From Brachybacterium avium (GTDB lineage: Bacteria > Actinomycetota > Actinomycetes > Actinomycetales > Dermabacteraceae): 64,000 nucleotides of DNA. This document shows, in pieces, positions 10,358-18,956 of the stretch. The notes under the pieces are model-generated. The model was not told the DNA's origin, made no database searches, and was given only the letters and a program-made list of their open reading frames with translations. A program made the position numbers and the translations under genes. The stretch is taken from assembly GCF_002216795.1 (NCBI RefSeq), contig NZ_CP022316.1, forward strand, positions 1,488,001-1,552,000, written 5' to 3'. Positions within the stretch are counted from its first letter, which is position 1; each line of letters starts with the position of its first letter.

Positions 10358-10594
10358 ATGACAACCGTGTCCTCGGCGCACTTCCGCGCCCATCTGAGTG
10401 AGCATCTCGAGCGAGCGCAGCGCGAGCCCGTCATCGTCACGAGCAGAGGGGTTCGACGCCGGGCCGTCCTCGTCTCCGCCGACTTCTTCGACCGGGCATC
10501 CGCCGCCCTCGGCGACGCGCCGTACGCCGCACCCCCGCGGAGCACCCAGGAGGAGGTCATGGACGAGGTGATGCGCTTCATCCAGGACCTCTGA
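10358..10594 (+). CDS. Phd/YefM family antitoxin, no toxin partner
   Basis: A 78-residue protein of the Phd/YefM antitoxin fold. The N-terminal DNA-binding half reads TTVSSAHFRAHLSEHLERAQREPVIVTSRGVRRRAVLVSADFF split over about 45 residues, with the family pattern of a short strand, a helix and the Val-rich VIVT/AVLVS strands. The C-terminal acidic helix (QEEVMDEVMRFIQDL) would be the toxin-binding segment. GTAAGGG sits 8 bases before ATG 10358, and a palindromic operator is directly upstream. No RelE/YoeB/Doc toxin follows: the next gene is on the other strand. It is either an orphan antitoxin or a solitary regulator. Confidence 0.85.
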   Translation: MTTVSSAHFRAHLSEHLERAQREPVIVTSRGVRRRAVLVSADFFDRASAALGDAPYAAPPRSTQEEVMDEVMRFIQDL

Positions 10595-10653
10595 CCGAAT
10601 CGCGGCATCCCGGCTCCCTGTACAGCGCAGATCGCGGGAAGCAGGTGCGCAGG

Positions 10654-10905
10654 TCACGAACGGCTGGAACGGGCCTCGTCCGGATCGCCGCCACCGGCCT
10701 CCCTCGTCGCCGCGAGCTTCTCCCTGCGCTCCTTCAGACCCCGATGGGTGGCTGAGAACACCGCCACCACCACGATCACCGCCACCAGCACGTCCACCAC
10801 CCAGCCGGGCACGCCGAAGGGCAGTGCGATCTCCGGCAGCAGCCCGAGAAGCCACTCCACCAGATCTCGCACCGGCCGCAGCAGCGCAGCGAGGAAGTCC
10901 TGCAC
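10654..10905 (-). CDS. small amphipathic membrane protein, reading frame open further upstream
   Basis: The called segment (83 aa from GTG 10905) has amphipathic Leu-rich helices, one transmembrane helix (PGWVVDVLVAVIVVVAVF) and a basic then acidic tail. The same frame stays open to 11124 and clearly keeps the same character upstream, with LLPLLGLGALFSGLL, LVEWIEARLRPLLEAIARA and EWIAQLLQPVQDFLAALL. No ATG, GTG or TTG exists in that upstream part. The protein therefore either starts at a CTG, is translated from 10905 only, or lost its start through a small deletion: an ATG at 11120 lies in the neighbouring frame. Function unknown. Confidence 0.45.
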   Translation of the reverse strand: MQDFLAALLRPVRDLVEWLLGLLPEIALPFGVPGWVVDVLVAVIVVVAVFSATHRGLKERREKLAATREAGGGDPDEARSSRS

Positions 10906-11152
10906 CGGTTGCAGCAGCTGCGCGATCCATTCCCGCGGCGGTGCCGTCGCTCGCGCGATCGCCTCGAGCAGAGGCCGCAGCCGGGCCTCGATCCACTCGA
11001 CCAGCGGGTCGAGCAGGCCGCTGAACAGCGCACCGAGGCCGAGCAGCGGCAGCAGGAAGCGCGCGGACCTCGCGGCGCAGCACTGACCCTCGCGCTGATT
11101 GGCGCAACCCCGCGACCCATAAGTTCATCTACTGTGACCCCTCACAAAATCC

Positions 11153-11181
11153 TTGATGTCGGCCCGCCAGCCGCGTAGCGT
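11153..11181 (+). promoter_or_regulatory. promoter of the dicarboxylate symporter gene
   Basis: TTGATG (11153-11158) and TAGCGT (11176-11181) are separated by 17 bases. The predicted transcription start falls at the GTG start codon at 11190, so the mRNA is likely leaderless; no Shine-Dalgarno is present. Confidence 0.55.
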
Positions 11182-11189
11182 CCTTTCCC

Positions 11190-12677
11190 GTGAGCATCTC
11201 CACCCCCTCCCCCACGGCCACCCCGACCCGGCGCAACCCGCTGCGCGCCATCGTCGGCATCCCCTTCGGCTGGCAGGTCCTGATCGGCCTGATCCTGGGG
11301 GTGATCCTCGGCCTCGTCGCCGCCCAGATGGGCCCGGTCCCCGGTGCCGGCGAAGACGGCGGTGACGGCGCGAACTGGCTGACCACCACCTTGCAGACCA
11401 TCGGCTCGATCTTCGTGACCCTGCTGAAGGCGCTGGTCCCGCCGCTGATCTTCCTCGCGATCGTCACCTCGATCGCCAACCTCCGCAACGTCACCAACGC
11501 CGCCCGCCTGGCCTGGAAGACCCTGCTCTGGTTCGCGATCACCGCCCTGATCGCGGTCTCGATCGGCATCACCCTCGGCGCCCTGACCACGCCCGGGGCG
11601 AACTCCGGCGTCACGGCCGACGCCGCCAAGGCCTCGGACACCCAGGGCGGCTGGATGGATTTCCTGAACGGCCTGGTGCCCTCGAACTTCCTGGGCATCA
11701 CTGGCTCCGCGGGCGATGACGGCTCCGTCTCGATCAGCTTCAACGCCCTGCAGATCCTGGTGATCTCGATCGCCGTGGGCATCGCGGTGCTCTCCGTCGG
11801 CGCGAAGGCCGAGCCGTTCCTGAAGTTCACCGGCTCTGCCCTGGAGATCGTCCAGAAGCTGCTGTGGTGGGTCATCCGTCTCGCCCCGATCGGCACCGTG
11901 GGCCTGCTCGGCAACGCCGTGGCCAGCTACGGCTGGAACGCGCTCGGGCAGCTCGGCGTCTTCGTGGCCGATGTCTACATCGGTATGGCCATCGTGCTGC
12001 TGGTGGTCTACCCGGTGCTGCTGAAGCTCAACGGCCTCTCCATCGGCTCGTTCTTCCGCGGCGTGTGGCCCGCGACCTCGCTGGGCTTCGTCTCCCGCTC
12101 CTCGCTCGGCACGATGCCCATGACCAAGTCCGTCACCGAGCGGATGGGCGTGCCCAGCCACTACGCCTCCTTCGCGGTCCCGCTGGGCGCGACCACCAAG
12201 ATGGACGGCTGCGCCGCGATCTACCCGGCCCTGGCCGCGATCTTCGTGGCGAACTTCTACGGCGTGCCGCTGGGCATCACCGACTACCTGCTGATCGTGC
12301 TGGTCTCGGTGCTCGGCTCCGCCGCGACCGCCGGGATGACCGGCGCGACCGTGATGCTCACCCTGACGCTGTCGACCCTGGGCCTGCCCCTGGAGGGCGT
12401 CGGCCTACTGCTGGCGATCGACCCGATCCTGGACATGGGCCGCACCGCCCTGAACGTCACCGGCCAGGCGCTGGTGCCCGTGATCGTCTCCAAGCGCGAG
12501 CAGATCCTGGACCGTCCGCGGTACGACGCCGCCCGTCGGACCTCCTTCCAGGCCATCCAGGCCGAGGAGGCGCAGGTCGCCCAGGACCCCGCCGACGCGG
12601 AGACCGCGGATCCCGCCACGGCCCCTCAGGGCGAATCCGCCGACGGCGAGCGCATCACCCAGCCCGCGAACGTCTGA
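11190..12677 (+). CDS. dicarboxylate/amino acid:cation symporter (DAACS family)
   Basis: A secondary transporter of 495 aa, of the GltP/DctA/SstT fold, importing dicarboxylates or acidic/neutral amino acids with Na+ or H+. Membrane segments begin at about residue 25. The re-entrant hairpin shows SSLGTMPMTKSVTERMG, a variant of the serine-rich motif. TTKMDGCAAIYPALAAIF and IDPILDMGRTALNVTG correspond to the NMDGT and the substrate-binding helix-8 regions. The C-terminal 50 residues are acidic and Ala-rich. GTG 11190 is chosen because it fits a leaderless promoter. The gene is monocistronic and followed by a very strong hairpin. The variant motif means substrate cannot be assigned. Confidence 0.88.
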   Translation: MSISTPSPTATPTRRNPLRAIVGIPFGWQVLIGLILGVILGLVAAQMGPVPGAGEDGGDGANWLTTTLQTIGSIFVTLLKALVPPLIFLAIVTSIANLRNVTNAARLAWKTLLWFAITALIAVSIGITLGALTTPGANSGVTADAAKASDTQGGWMDFLNGLVPSNFLGITGSAGDDGSVSISFNALQILVISIAVGIAVLSVGAKAEPFLKFTGSALEIVQKLLWWVIRLAPIGTVGLLGNAVASYGWNALGQLGVFVADVYIGMAIVLLVVYPVLLKLNGLSIGSFFRGVWPATSLGFVSRSSLGTMPMTKSVTERMGVPSHYASFAVPLGATTKMDGCAAIYPALAAIFVANFYGVPLGITDYLLIVLVSVLGSAATAGMTGATVMLTLTLSTLGLPLEGVGLLLAIDPILDMGRTALNVTGQALVPVIVSKREQILDRPRYDAARRTSFQAIQAEEAQVAQDPADAETADPATAPQGESADGERITQPANV

Positions 12678-12706
12678 CCCAGCCGGCGCCAACCCGGCGC
12701 GCGCAT

Positions 12707-12752
12707 CGGATCCCCCGATCTGCATCATCACTGGTGCGGATCGGGGGATCCG
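12707..12752 (+). terminator. intrinsic terminator-like hairpin after the symporter
   Basis: CGGATCCCCCGATC pairs perfectly with GATCGGGGGATCCG. The stem continues inward through GU and GC pairs to a TCAC loop, giving about 21 pairs. No U-tract follows, as is common in actinobacteria. Confidence 0.7.
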
Positions 12753-13075
12753 CGTCATCCCGCCGCGGTGTGTCACGTCTGCCGGGTCTCCGGGTCTGCA
12801 GAGGACCCGACGCGCGGCCGACCCCGCCCCGCGCGGCCTCCCATCGGCGAGCCGGGAGAGCATGCGCCCCCGTGGACGAGGCCGGCACGGCGGCGAGGCA
12901 GGCGCGGCGGCGCCGTGAACCCGCGCACCACCAGGCCTCGGTCCCTGGCCGCTCGATCCCGCATCTCCTAGACTGGGAGCGTCAGACCGGCCCGGCTCCA
13001 CGGGCCATCGCAGTGCATCTACCTCGGGTCCACGGTGTGGATCGTCCAAGGCGGCACCCACCGTCCGGAGCATCG
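12753..13075. other. intergenic gap before the MFS gene
   Basis: No coding frame or RNA is recognisable in this 323-base stretch. The final bases carry the CGGAG Shine-Dalgarno of the MFS gene. Confidence 0.3.
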
Positions 13076-14401
13076 ATGACCACTCAGCAGACCTCCCGCG
13101 AGCCGCAGCAGGGCACCACCACCCTGTTCCGCGCGGCCGGCCCCGCCTACTTCCCCATCGCCTTCATCGCCCGGTTCCCCTTCGCGATGATGGTGGTCGG
13201 CACCCTCACCCTGGTCGTCTCGGCGCGCGAGTCGATCGCGCTGGGCGGGCTGAACTCCGCGGTCGTCGGCCTCGGCTCCGCCCTCATCGGCCCGCTGCTC
13301 GGTGCCGCCGCCGACAGGATCGGACAGCGCCGGGTCATCCTCGTCTCGGGGATCGTGAACTCCCTGGCCCTGCTCGCGATGGCGGCGATCGCCTTCAGCT
13401 CGCTGCCCGATGCGGCCGTGCTCGCCGTCGGCTTCCTGATCGGTGCCTCCTCCCCGCAGATCGGCCCGTTCTCCCGCACCCGCTTGGTGCAGCTGATCCT
13501 CACCCGTCTGCCCTCGGCCCGTCGGGCGCACAGCCTGAACGGCACCATGGGCTACGAATCCGCGGCCGACGAGACCGCCTTCGTGTTCGGCCCCCTGGTG
13601 GTGGGCCTGCTGGCGACCACCCTGAACCCGGCCGCCCCCATGATCGGCGCCGCGGTGCTGACGCTGGTGTTCGTCACCGCGTTCGCGCTGCACCCCACCG
13701 CGCAGGTCGCGGCGCCCACCTCCGAGGAGCCCGTCGCCCAGGCCCCGGCCCGGGAGCTGCGCACCCTCCCGGTGCTGGTGGTGGTCGCGGGCGCCCTCGG
13801 TGTCGGCCTGTTCTTCGGCACCGTGCTGACCTCGCTGACGGCCTTCCTCGCCGACTCGGGCCGCGGCGACTCCGCCGGGCTGGTCTACGGCGTGATGGGC
13901 ATCGGCTCCACGATCCTCGCCCTCAGCATCACCCTGTTCCCGGCGCGGTTCCGCCTCTCCGCGCGCTGGCTGGTGTTCTCCTCCCTGATGCTCGCGGCCA
14001 TGATCGGCTTCGGGCTCGCCGGCGGGCTCACCGGACTGATCTGGGCGATGGCGATCGCCGGCATCGGCATCGGCCCGACGATCGTGACCCTGTTCAGCCT
14101 GGCCGCGGAGCGCTCCCCGCTGGGCCGCTCGGCGACCGTGATGACGATGCTCGGCTCGGCCACGATCGTCGGCCAGTCCGCCGCGTCGGCCCTGACCGGG
14201 GCGGTCGCCGAGAGCTCCGGCTCCCAGGTCGCGATGTGGCTGCCCGTCGGCGCGGCCGCGCTGGTGCTGCTCGCCGCCGTGGTCAATGCACTCGCATGCA
14301 GGGAGCCGGCCGGTGCCCCGGAGCGTTCCCAGGAGCTCAGCGACGAGGAGGTCCCGGCCGAGGCGCGGACGCTCTCGGAGCTCCCCGCCGAGCACCTCTG
14401 A
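13076..14401 (+). CDS. MFS transporter
   Basis: A major facilitator superfamily protein of 441 aa with about 12 hydrophobic segments in two halves, separated near residues 215-225 by a polar loop (QVAAPTSEEPVAQAPARE region). The loop-2/3 motif appears as GPLLGAAADRIGQRRVILVSG, close to the MFS signature GxLaDrxGrrrv. CGGAG lies 5 bases before ATG 13076. An in-frame open region far upstream is antisense noise. The charged C-terminal tail is cytoplasmic. It looks like a drug- or metabolite-efflux member, but the substrate is unknown. The stop is 15 bases from the stop of the convergent epimerase gene. Confidence 0.85.
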   Translation: MTTQQTSREPQQGTTTLFRAAGPAYFPIAFIARFPFAMMVVGTLTLVVSARESIALGGLNSAVVGLGSALIGPLLGAAADRIGQRRVILVSGIVNSLALLAMAAIAFSSLPDAAVLAVGFLIGASSPQIGPFSRTRLVQLILTRLPSARRAHSLNGTMGYESAADETAFVFGPLVVGLLATTLNPAAPMIGAAVLTLVFVTAFALHPTAQVAAPTSEEPVAQAPARELRTLPVLVVVAGALGVGLFFGTVLTSLTAFLADSGRGDSAGLVYGVMGIGSTILALSITLFPARFRLSARWLVFSSLMLAAMIGFGLAGGLTGLIWAMAIAGIGIGPTIVTLFSLAAERSPLGRSATVMTMLGSATIVGQSAASALTGAVAESSGSQVAMWLPVGAAALVLLAAVVNALACREPAGAPERSQELSDEEVPAEARTLSELPAEHL

Positions 14402-14416
14402 GCCGGACGGCCCCGC

Positions 14417-15787
14417 CTACCGCCGCAGCACATGGCGCAGCGCCGCCTCCAGGGTGCGGTGAGCCGGCTCGAAGCCGCTGGCGCGCAGCCGCGCATCGGA
14501 GACGTCCTGATCGGTGCGGATCAGCTCATCCGCGGCCGCGCCGCCCAGGACCAGGCGCGGGCCGAGCGGCGGCACCGGCAGCAGGGAGGGCCGACGCAGC
14601 ACGCGCCCCAGGGTGCGGGCGAAGTCCCGGGCGCTGACCGGCTCCGGCCCGACCCCGTTGACCGGTCCGGCCAGCTCGGCGCTGAGGGCGGCGTGGGCGA
14701 AGGTGCGCACGATGTCGTCGAGCGAGATCCACGACGTCATGGCGTCGGCATCGGTGAGCCGGCCGCCCGCCCCGGCCAGGAACAGCGGCAGCTGGGGCGG
14801 CAGCGGTCCGCCGCCATCGCTCAGCGCCATCCCGGTGCGCACCTGCGCGACCCGCACGCCGGCCTCGGCGGCGGCACGGGTCGCCCCCTCCCAGTCACGG
14901 ACCAGGTCGGCGAGGAAACCCTCCCCTCCGGGATCCGCCTCGGTGAGCAGCTCCCCGGGGCGGCGCGGACCGTACACGCCGATCGCGGAGGCCTGGACGA
15001 GGGCCGCGGGACCGTCGCGCATACCGGCGAGGGTGCGGGAGATGAGCGCGGTGCCGTTGACGCGCGAATCGCGGATCTCGCGTCGGGCGGTCGGGGTCCA
15101 GCGGGTCGCGATCGAGCGGCCCGCGAGGTTCACGACGACGTCCACACCGTCGAGATCGGCCGGGTCCAGGTGCCCGGCCTTCGGGTCCCAGGAGATCTCG
15201 CCGGGACCCACCTGGTCCTCGCGGACCATCCGGCGCACCGTGTGCCCGCCGGTCTCGAGCAGCGCCGCGAGCTGGGTGCCGATCAGTCCGGAGGAACCCG
15301 TGATGGCGATGGTGCGGCGGGGCAGGTCGGCCCAGCGGGCATGGAAGGCGAGATCATCGCGCAGCTGCCGCTCCCGGAACCCGAGCAGGCGGCGCACCTG
15401 CGACTCGACCGTCGCCCCCAGGGGCGTCAGCCCGCGCGGCAGCTCCAGGTCGATGGTGTCGTGGATCGCGGTGCCCGTGCCGTCGGCCTCGATGCGGTGC
15501 TCGTGGCGCCAGGAGCGGAAGGGGCCCCGGACCTGCTGATCGACGAAACGGCCCTGCGGGTCGTGCTCGAGGTGCCGCAGGGTCCACTGCGGCCGCAGGG
15601 CCGTGGGCAGCATCGGCGGGCCGAGATGCGCCGTGACCAGGCGGCCGGCCTCCATACCGCCCTCGGCGGGGTCATCCGCGGAGGCGAGGCCCGGCGGGGT
15701 GAGGCGCACCAGGGCGCCGGCCCGGTCGTGCCAGTCCAGGACCGTCTCCGGCGCGTGGGGGAGGTGGGTCGTCGAGCGGATCCTCAT
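14417..15787 (-). CDS. TIGR01777-type NAD(P)-binding epimerase with N-terminal SRPBCC domain
   Basis: A two-domain protein of 456 aa. Residues 1-150 form a START/SRPBCC-like ligand-binding domain (MRIRSTTHLPHAPETVLDWH, DTIDLELPRGLTPLG). The rest is an atypical short-chain dehydrogenase beginning with the Rossmann motif ITGSSGLIGTQLAALL, followed by NLAGRSIATRW, VQASAIGVYG and the family segment SWISLDDIVRTFAHAAL. The fused architecture is common in actinobacteria. The family substrate is not known; names such as YfcH/SulA-like occur. ATG 15787 is preferred over an upstream in-frame start because CAGGGGGA precedes it closely. Confidence 0.85.
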   Translation of the reverse strand: MRIRSTTHLPHAPETVLDWHDRAGALVRLTPPGLASADDPAEGGMEAGRLVTAHLGPPMLPTALRPQWTLRHLEHDPQGRFVDQQVRGPFRSWRHEHRIEADGTGTAIHDTIDLELPRGLTPLGATVESQVRRLLGFRERQLRDDLAFHARWADLPRRTIAITGSSGLIGTQLAALLETGGHTVRRMVREDQVGPGEISWDPKAGHLDPADLDGVDVVVNLAGRSIATRWTPTARREIRDSRVNGTALISRTLAGMRDGPAALVQASAIGVYGPRRPGELLTEADPGGEGFLADLVRDWEGATRAAAEAGVRVAQVRTGMALSDGGGPLPPQLPLFLAGAGGRLTDADAMTSWISLDDIVRTFAHAALSAELAGPVNGVGPEPVSARDFARTLGRVLRRPSLLPVPPLGPRLVLGGAAADELIRTDQDVSDARLRASGFEPAHRTLEAALRHVLRR

Positions 15788-15872
15788 GGGTCCCCCTGGA
15801 GGCCGGAGCGGTGTGGTCCTCCTACGGTACGCATCCGGCGCAGCGCTGGCCAGCGGACGCATCGGGCATGGA

Positions 15873-15964
15873 GCGACCCCTCGTGCACCTGCCAGAGCTC
15901 ACCTGCCCTTGCTGCCGTCAAGCCCTGGGGGAGTTCAGCAAGATGACACCGCACGAGGGGTCGC
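15873..15964 (-). ncRNA. ffs: signal recognition particle RNA (small 4.5S type)
   Basis: Read on the minus strand, the transcript begins GCGACCCCTCGTGC and ends with the exact complement GCACGAGGGGTCGC, closing a hairpin of 92 nt. The apical half contains CTCCCCCAGGGC and GGCAGCAAGGG, the conserved SRP helix 8 elements that bind Ffh, and the distal GAGCTCTGGC typical of bacterial SRP RNA. The tetraloop is UGAC, which fits the alternative URRC class rather than the usual GGAA. A -10 box 5 bases upstream fits the 5' end. It lies 6 kb from dnaX, a neighbourhood where ffs is often found. Confidence 0.9.
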
Positions 15965-15969
15965 GAACG

Positions 15970-15975
15970 AGTGTA
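15970..15975 (-). promoter_or_regulatory. -10 box of the SRP RNA gene
   Basis: TACACT on the minus strand, ending 5 bases before the first base of the long SRP stem. This fits initiation at the G of GCGACC. Confidence 0.6.
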
Positions 15976-16245
15976 CCGGCTCCCCGGCCCCGACTTCGAA
16001 CTCGCGGACGCGACTCTGCTCACGACACGCCCGCACCCGCCGGAACGGGCCCCGCCTTATCGACCCGACCTGGGACTTCAGAGCCACCACGCCACGCAGA
16101 AGGTCACGACAGGGCAACGGGAGCCTGAAAGAACCCGCAAAGCCCGGCTTGTCCGGTAGGTTCCATTCAGCACCAGGTGGTGACCCCGCTCACCCCTGCC
16201 CGCGACGCCTAGGGTGTCGTCGCTTCCCCTATCCCAGGAGCACAC
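15976..16245. other. gap between SRP RNA promoter and AGCS gene
   Basis: No gene is seen. The end carries a small hairpin (GCGACG at 16202-16207 with CGTCGC at 16218-16223) and the AGGAG of the symporter. I looked for a glycine riboswitch and did not find its conserved core. Confidence 0.3.
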
Positions 16246-17817
16246 ATGATCGCCGAACTCATCGACGGCGCCAACAACCTGATCTGGTCCATCCCGCTCA
16301 TCGGTGGCCTGCTCATCGTCGGCCTGTACTTCACCATCCGCACCGGGCTGCTCCAGATCCGCAACCTCCCCGACATGCTCGACCAGCTGAAGAAGGGCGA
16401 GGTCTCCCCGGACGGAACCTCGTCCTTCCAGTCGCTGATGATGTCGCTGGCCGGCCGTGTCGGCATGGGCAACATCGGCGGCGTCGCCACCGCGATCGCC
16501 TTCGGCGGTCCCGGTGCCGTGTTCTGGATGTGGGTCTCCGGCTTCCTCGGCGCCTCCACCTCGTTCATCGAGTGCACCCTCGGACAGATCTACAAGGAGA
16601 AGGATCCGGACACCGGCGAGTACCGCGGCGGCCCGGCCTTCTACTTCGAGCGGGCCTACAAGCACAAGGCTCCCCGCCTGTCGCTGTTCTACGGGATCCT
16701 CTTCTCGATCGTCACCATCGTGGCGATGAGCTTCTTCCTTCCGGGCGTGCAGGCCAACGGCATGGCCTCTGCGATCGACAACGCCTGGGGCATCCCCACC
16801 TGGGTCACCGCGCTCGGTCTGGTGATCCTGCTCGGCTTCATCGTCATCGGCGGCGTGAAGCGCATCGCCCACTTCGCCGTCGTCGCCGTGCCGGTGATGG
16901 CGATCGCGTACATCATCGTCGCGATCATCGTGTTCTTCATGAACTTCGAGGAGATCCCGCGGGTGTTCGGCCTGATCTTCGCCAGCGCCTTCGGCGTCCA
17001 GCCGGTGTTCGGCGCGATCATCGGCCTGGCCATCAAGTGGGGTGTCCAGCGCGGCATCTACTCCAATGAGGCCGGTCAGGGCACGGGCCCGCACGCGGCC
17101 GCGGCCGCCGAGGTCTCCCACCCGGCCAAGCAGGGCTTCGCCCAGTCGTTCTCCGTCTACGTCGACACCCTGCTGGTGTGCAGCGCCACCGCGTTCATCA
17201 TCATCTCCACCGGCATGTTCAACACGTTCACGAACGAGACCTACCCGGGCGCTGACGCCGCCTCCGAGGCCGATACCGTCGGCCGCGGCATCGGTGACCT
17301 CAGCCTGCAGGTGGAGCCCGGCCCGGGCTACGTCCAGGGCGGCCTGGACGCGGCCTTCCCCGGCCTGGGCCCGACGTTCATCGCCATCACGCTCGCGTTC
17401 TTCGTGTTCACCACGATCGTGGCGTACTACTACATGGCAGAGGTCAACCTGACCTACCTCACCCGCAAGATGAAGAACCGCACGCTCGCCCGTGCGCTGT
17501 TCCGCCTCCTGCAGGCGCTGGTGCTGGTCTCGGTGGCCTACGGCGCGGTGACCTCCGCAGGCGCCGCCTGGGGCCTCGGCGACATCGGCGTGGGCTCGAT
17601 GGCCTGGCTGAACGTCATCGGCATCGTGGCCCTGCAGGTGCCCGCGCTGAAGGCGCTGAAGGACTACCGCGAGCAGAAGAAGGCCGGACTGGATCCGCAG
17701 TTCGATCCGCGCAAGCTCGGCATTGAGAATGCGGAGTTCTGGGAGCGACGGGCCGACGGCCACCAGCTCCAGGGCCGCAGCGGCGGCGAGCTGGAGGACG
17801 AGGGCGTCGTCAAGTGA
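16246..17817 (+). CDS. alanine/glycine:cation symporter (AGCS family)
   Basis: A Na+-coupled amino acid importer of the AgcS/AlsT type, 523 aa. Family signatures are NLPDMLDQLKKG, SLAGRVGMGNIGGVATAIAFGGPGAVFWMW split by helices, the SFIECTLGQIYK segment and SNEAGQGTGPHAAAAAEVSHPAKQG near residues 273-297, which is the most diagnostic stretch. About eleven hydrophobic helices are visible. AGGAG precedes ATG 16246 by about 7 bases. The C-terminal 70 residues are polar and charged. It is monocistronic and followed by two stacked hairpins shared with the convergent reductase gene. Confidence 0.93.
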   Translation: MIAELIDGANNLIWSIPLIGGLLIVGLYFTIRTGLLQIRNLPDMLDQLKKGEVSPDGTSSFQSLMMSLAGRVGMGNIGGVATAIAFGGPGAVFWMWVSGFLGASTSFIECTLGQIYKEKDPDTGEYRGGPAFYFERAYKHKAPRLSLFYGILFSIVTIVAMSFFLPGVQANGMASAIDNAWGIPTWVTALGLVILLGFIVIGGVKRIAHFAVVAVPVMAIAYIIVAIIVFFMNFEEIPRVFGLIFASAFGVQPVFGAIIGLAIKWGVQRGIYSNEAGQGTGPHAAAAAEVSHPAKQGFAQSFSVYVDTLLVCSATAFIIISTGMFNTFTNETYPGADAASEADTVGRGIGDLSLQVEPGPGYVQGGLDAAFPGLGPTFIAITLAFFVFTTIVAYYYMAEVNLTYLTRKMKNRTLARALFRLLQALVLVSVAYGAVTSAGAAWGLGDIGVGSMAWLNVIGIVALQVPALKALKDYREQKKAGLDPQFDPRKLGIENAEFWERRADGHQLQGRSGGELEDEGVVK

Positions 17818-17821
17818 CCGC

Positions 17822-17858
17822 CGAGAAGGGGTGATCCCCTGAGGATCCCCCCTTCTCG
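17822..17858 (+). terminator. terminator after the AGCS symporter
   Basis: CGAGAAGGGGTGATCC pairs with GGATCCCCCCTTCTCG (one mismatch) around a 5-base loop, starting 4 bases after the stop codon. Confidence 0.75.
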
Positions 17859-17877
17859 ACCCGCACCTCACACCGCC

Positions 17878-17914
17878 GAGGGGCCGGACCATCATCGCGA
17901 TGGTCCGGCCCCTC
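17878..17914. terminator. bidirectional terminator between convergent genes
   Basis: GAGGGGCCGGACCATC and GATGGTCCGGCCCCTC form a perfect 16-bp stem with the 5-base loop ATCGC. It lies between the convergent symporter and aldo/keto reductase genes. Confidence 0.8.
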
Positions 17915-17951
17915 TGCCATGCTCGGGAGATGCGCGCCGGGCCGCGCCGGC

Positions 17952-18956
17952 TCAGGCCAGGCGCTGCGCCGGGGAGACGGTCCGGGCGGGGTCCGTCTCG
18001 GGGATCTCGCCGAGGACCTCGTCGATGCGGGCCTTCACGTCGGCCTCGAGCGTCACGCCGGCGGCCTTGACGTTCTCGGTGACCTGCTCGGGGCGGGAGG
18101 CGCCGATGATCGCGCCGGCCACGTTGTCGTTGCTGAGCACCCAGGCCACGGCGAGCTGCGCCGGGGTGAGGTCGAGCTCCTCGGCGATCGGGAGCAGGCC
18201 CTGCACGGCGGTGAGCACCTCGTCGTTCAGGAAGCGCTTGATCATGTCCGCGCCGCCCTTCTCGTCGCGGGCGCGGGAGCCCTCGGGCGCCTCGGCGCCG
18301 GGCTTGTACTTGCCGGTGAGGATGCCCTGCGCAACCGGGGACCACACGATCTGGGAGATGCCCAGCTCGCGGGAGGTGGGGACCACGCGCTCCTCGATCA
18401 CGCGCCACAGCATCGAGTACTGGGGCTGGTTGGAGATGAGCTGGATGCCGTGCTCCCGGGCCAGCTGATGGCCGGCGCGCAGCTGGTCGGCGTTCCACTC
18501 GGAGACCCCGATGTACAGCGCCTTGCCGGAGTGGACGACGTCGGCGAACGCCTGCATCGTCTCCTCCAGCGGGGTCGCGTAGTCGTAGCGGTGGGCCTGG
18601 TAGAGGTCGACATAGTCGGTCTGCAGGCGCGTGAGCGAGGCGTCGATCGACTCGCGGATGTGCTTGCGGGACAGGCCGGTGTCGTTGTGCCCCTTGGGGC
18701 CGGTGGGGAAGTAGACCTTGGTGAAGATCTCGAGCGACTCGCGCCGCTCCCCCTTCAGCGCCTCGCCGAGGACGACCTCGGCGGCGGTGTTGGCATAGGT
18801 GTCGGCGGTGTCGAAAGTCGAGATGCCGGCATCGAGGGCGGCGCGCACGCAGGCCTGCGCGCGCTCGTCCTCGACCTGGGAGGCGTGGGTGAGCCAGTTG
18901 CCGTAGATGATCTCGCTGATCTTGAGGCCGGAGCGGCCGAGGTGACGATGTTCCAT
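17952..18956 (-). CDS. aldo/keto reductase (KCNAB/YhdN-like)
   Basis: An NADPH-dependent oxidoreductase with a TIM-barrel fold, 334 aa. The catalytic tetrad is visible as Asp49 and Tyr54 (FDTADTYAN), Lys80 (IFTKVYF) and His122 (LYQAHRYD). The cofactor-binding C-terminus reads IIGASRPEQVTENVKA. The NQPQYSMLWR and IVWSPVAQGILTGKYKPG segments place it in the potassium-channel beta-subunit-like AKR branch. Length is normal and the start at ATG 18956 follows standard family N-termini (MEHRHLGRSGLKIS). It is a single gene and its physiological carbonyl substrate is not evident. Confidence 0.92.
   Translation of the reverse strand: MEHRHLGRSGLKISEIIYGNWLTHASQVEDERAQACVRAALDAGISTFDTADTYANTAAEVVLGEALKGERRESLEIFTKVYFPTGPKGHNDTGLSRKHIRESIDASLTRLQTDYVDLYQAHRYDYATPLEETMQAFADVVHSGKALYIGVSEWNADQLRAGHQLAREHGIQLISNQPQYSMLWRVIEERVVPTSRELGISQIVWSPVAQGILTGKYKPGAEAPEGSRARDEKGGADMIKRFLNDEVLTAVQGLLPIAEELDLTPAQLAVAWVLSNDNVAGAIIGASRPEQVTENVKAAGVTLEADVKARIDEVLGEIPETDPARTVSPAQRLA

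Noticed and set aside
15976..16245. Glycine riboswitch before the AGCS symporter
   Set aside because: The conserved glycine aptamer core is absent; the structured part upstream is the SRP RNA on the other strand.
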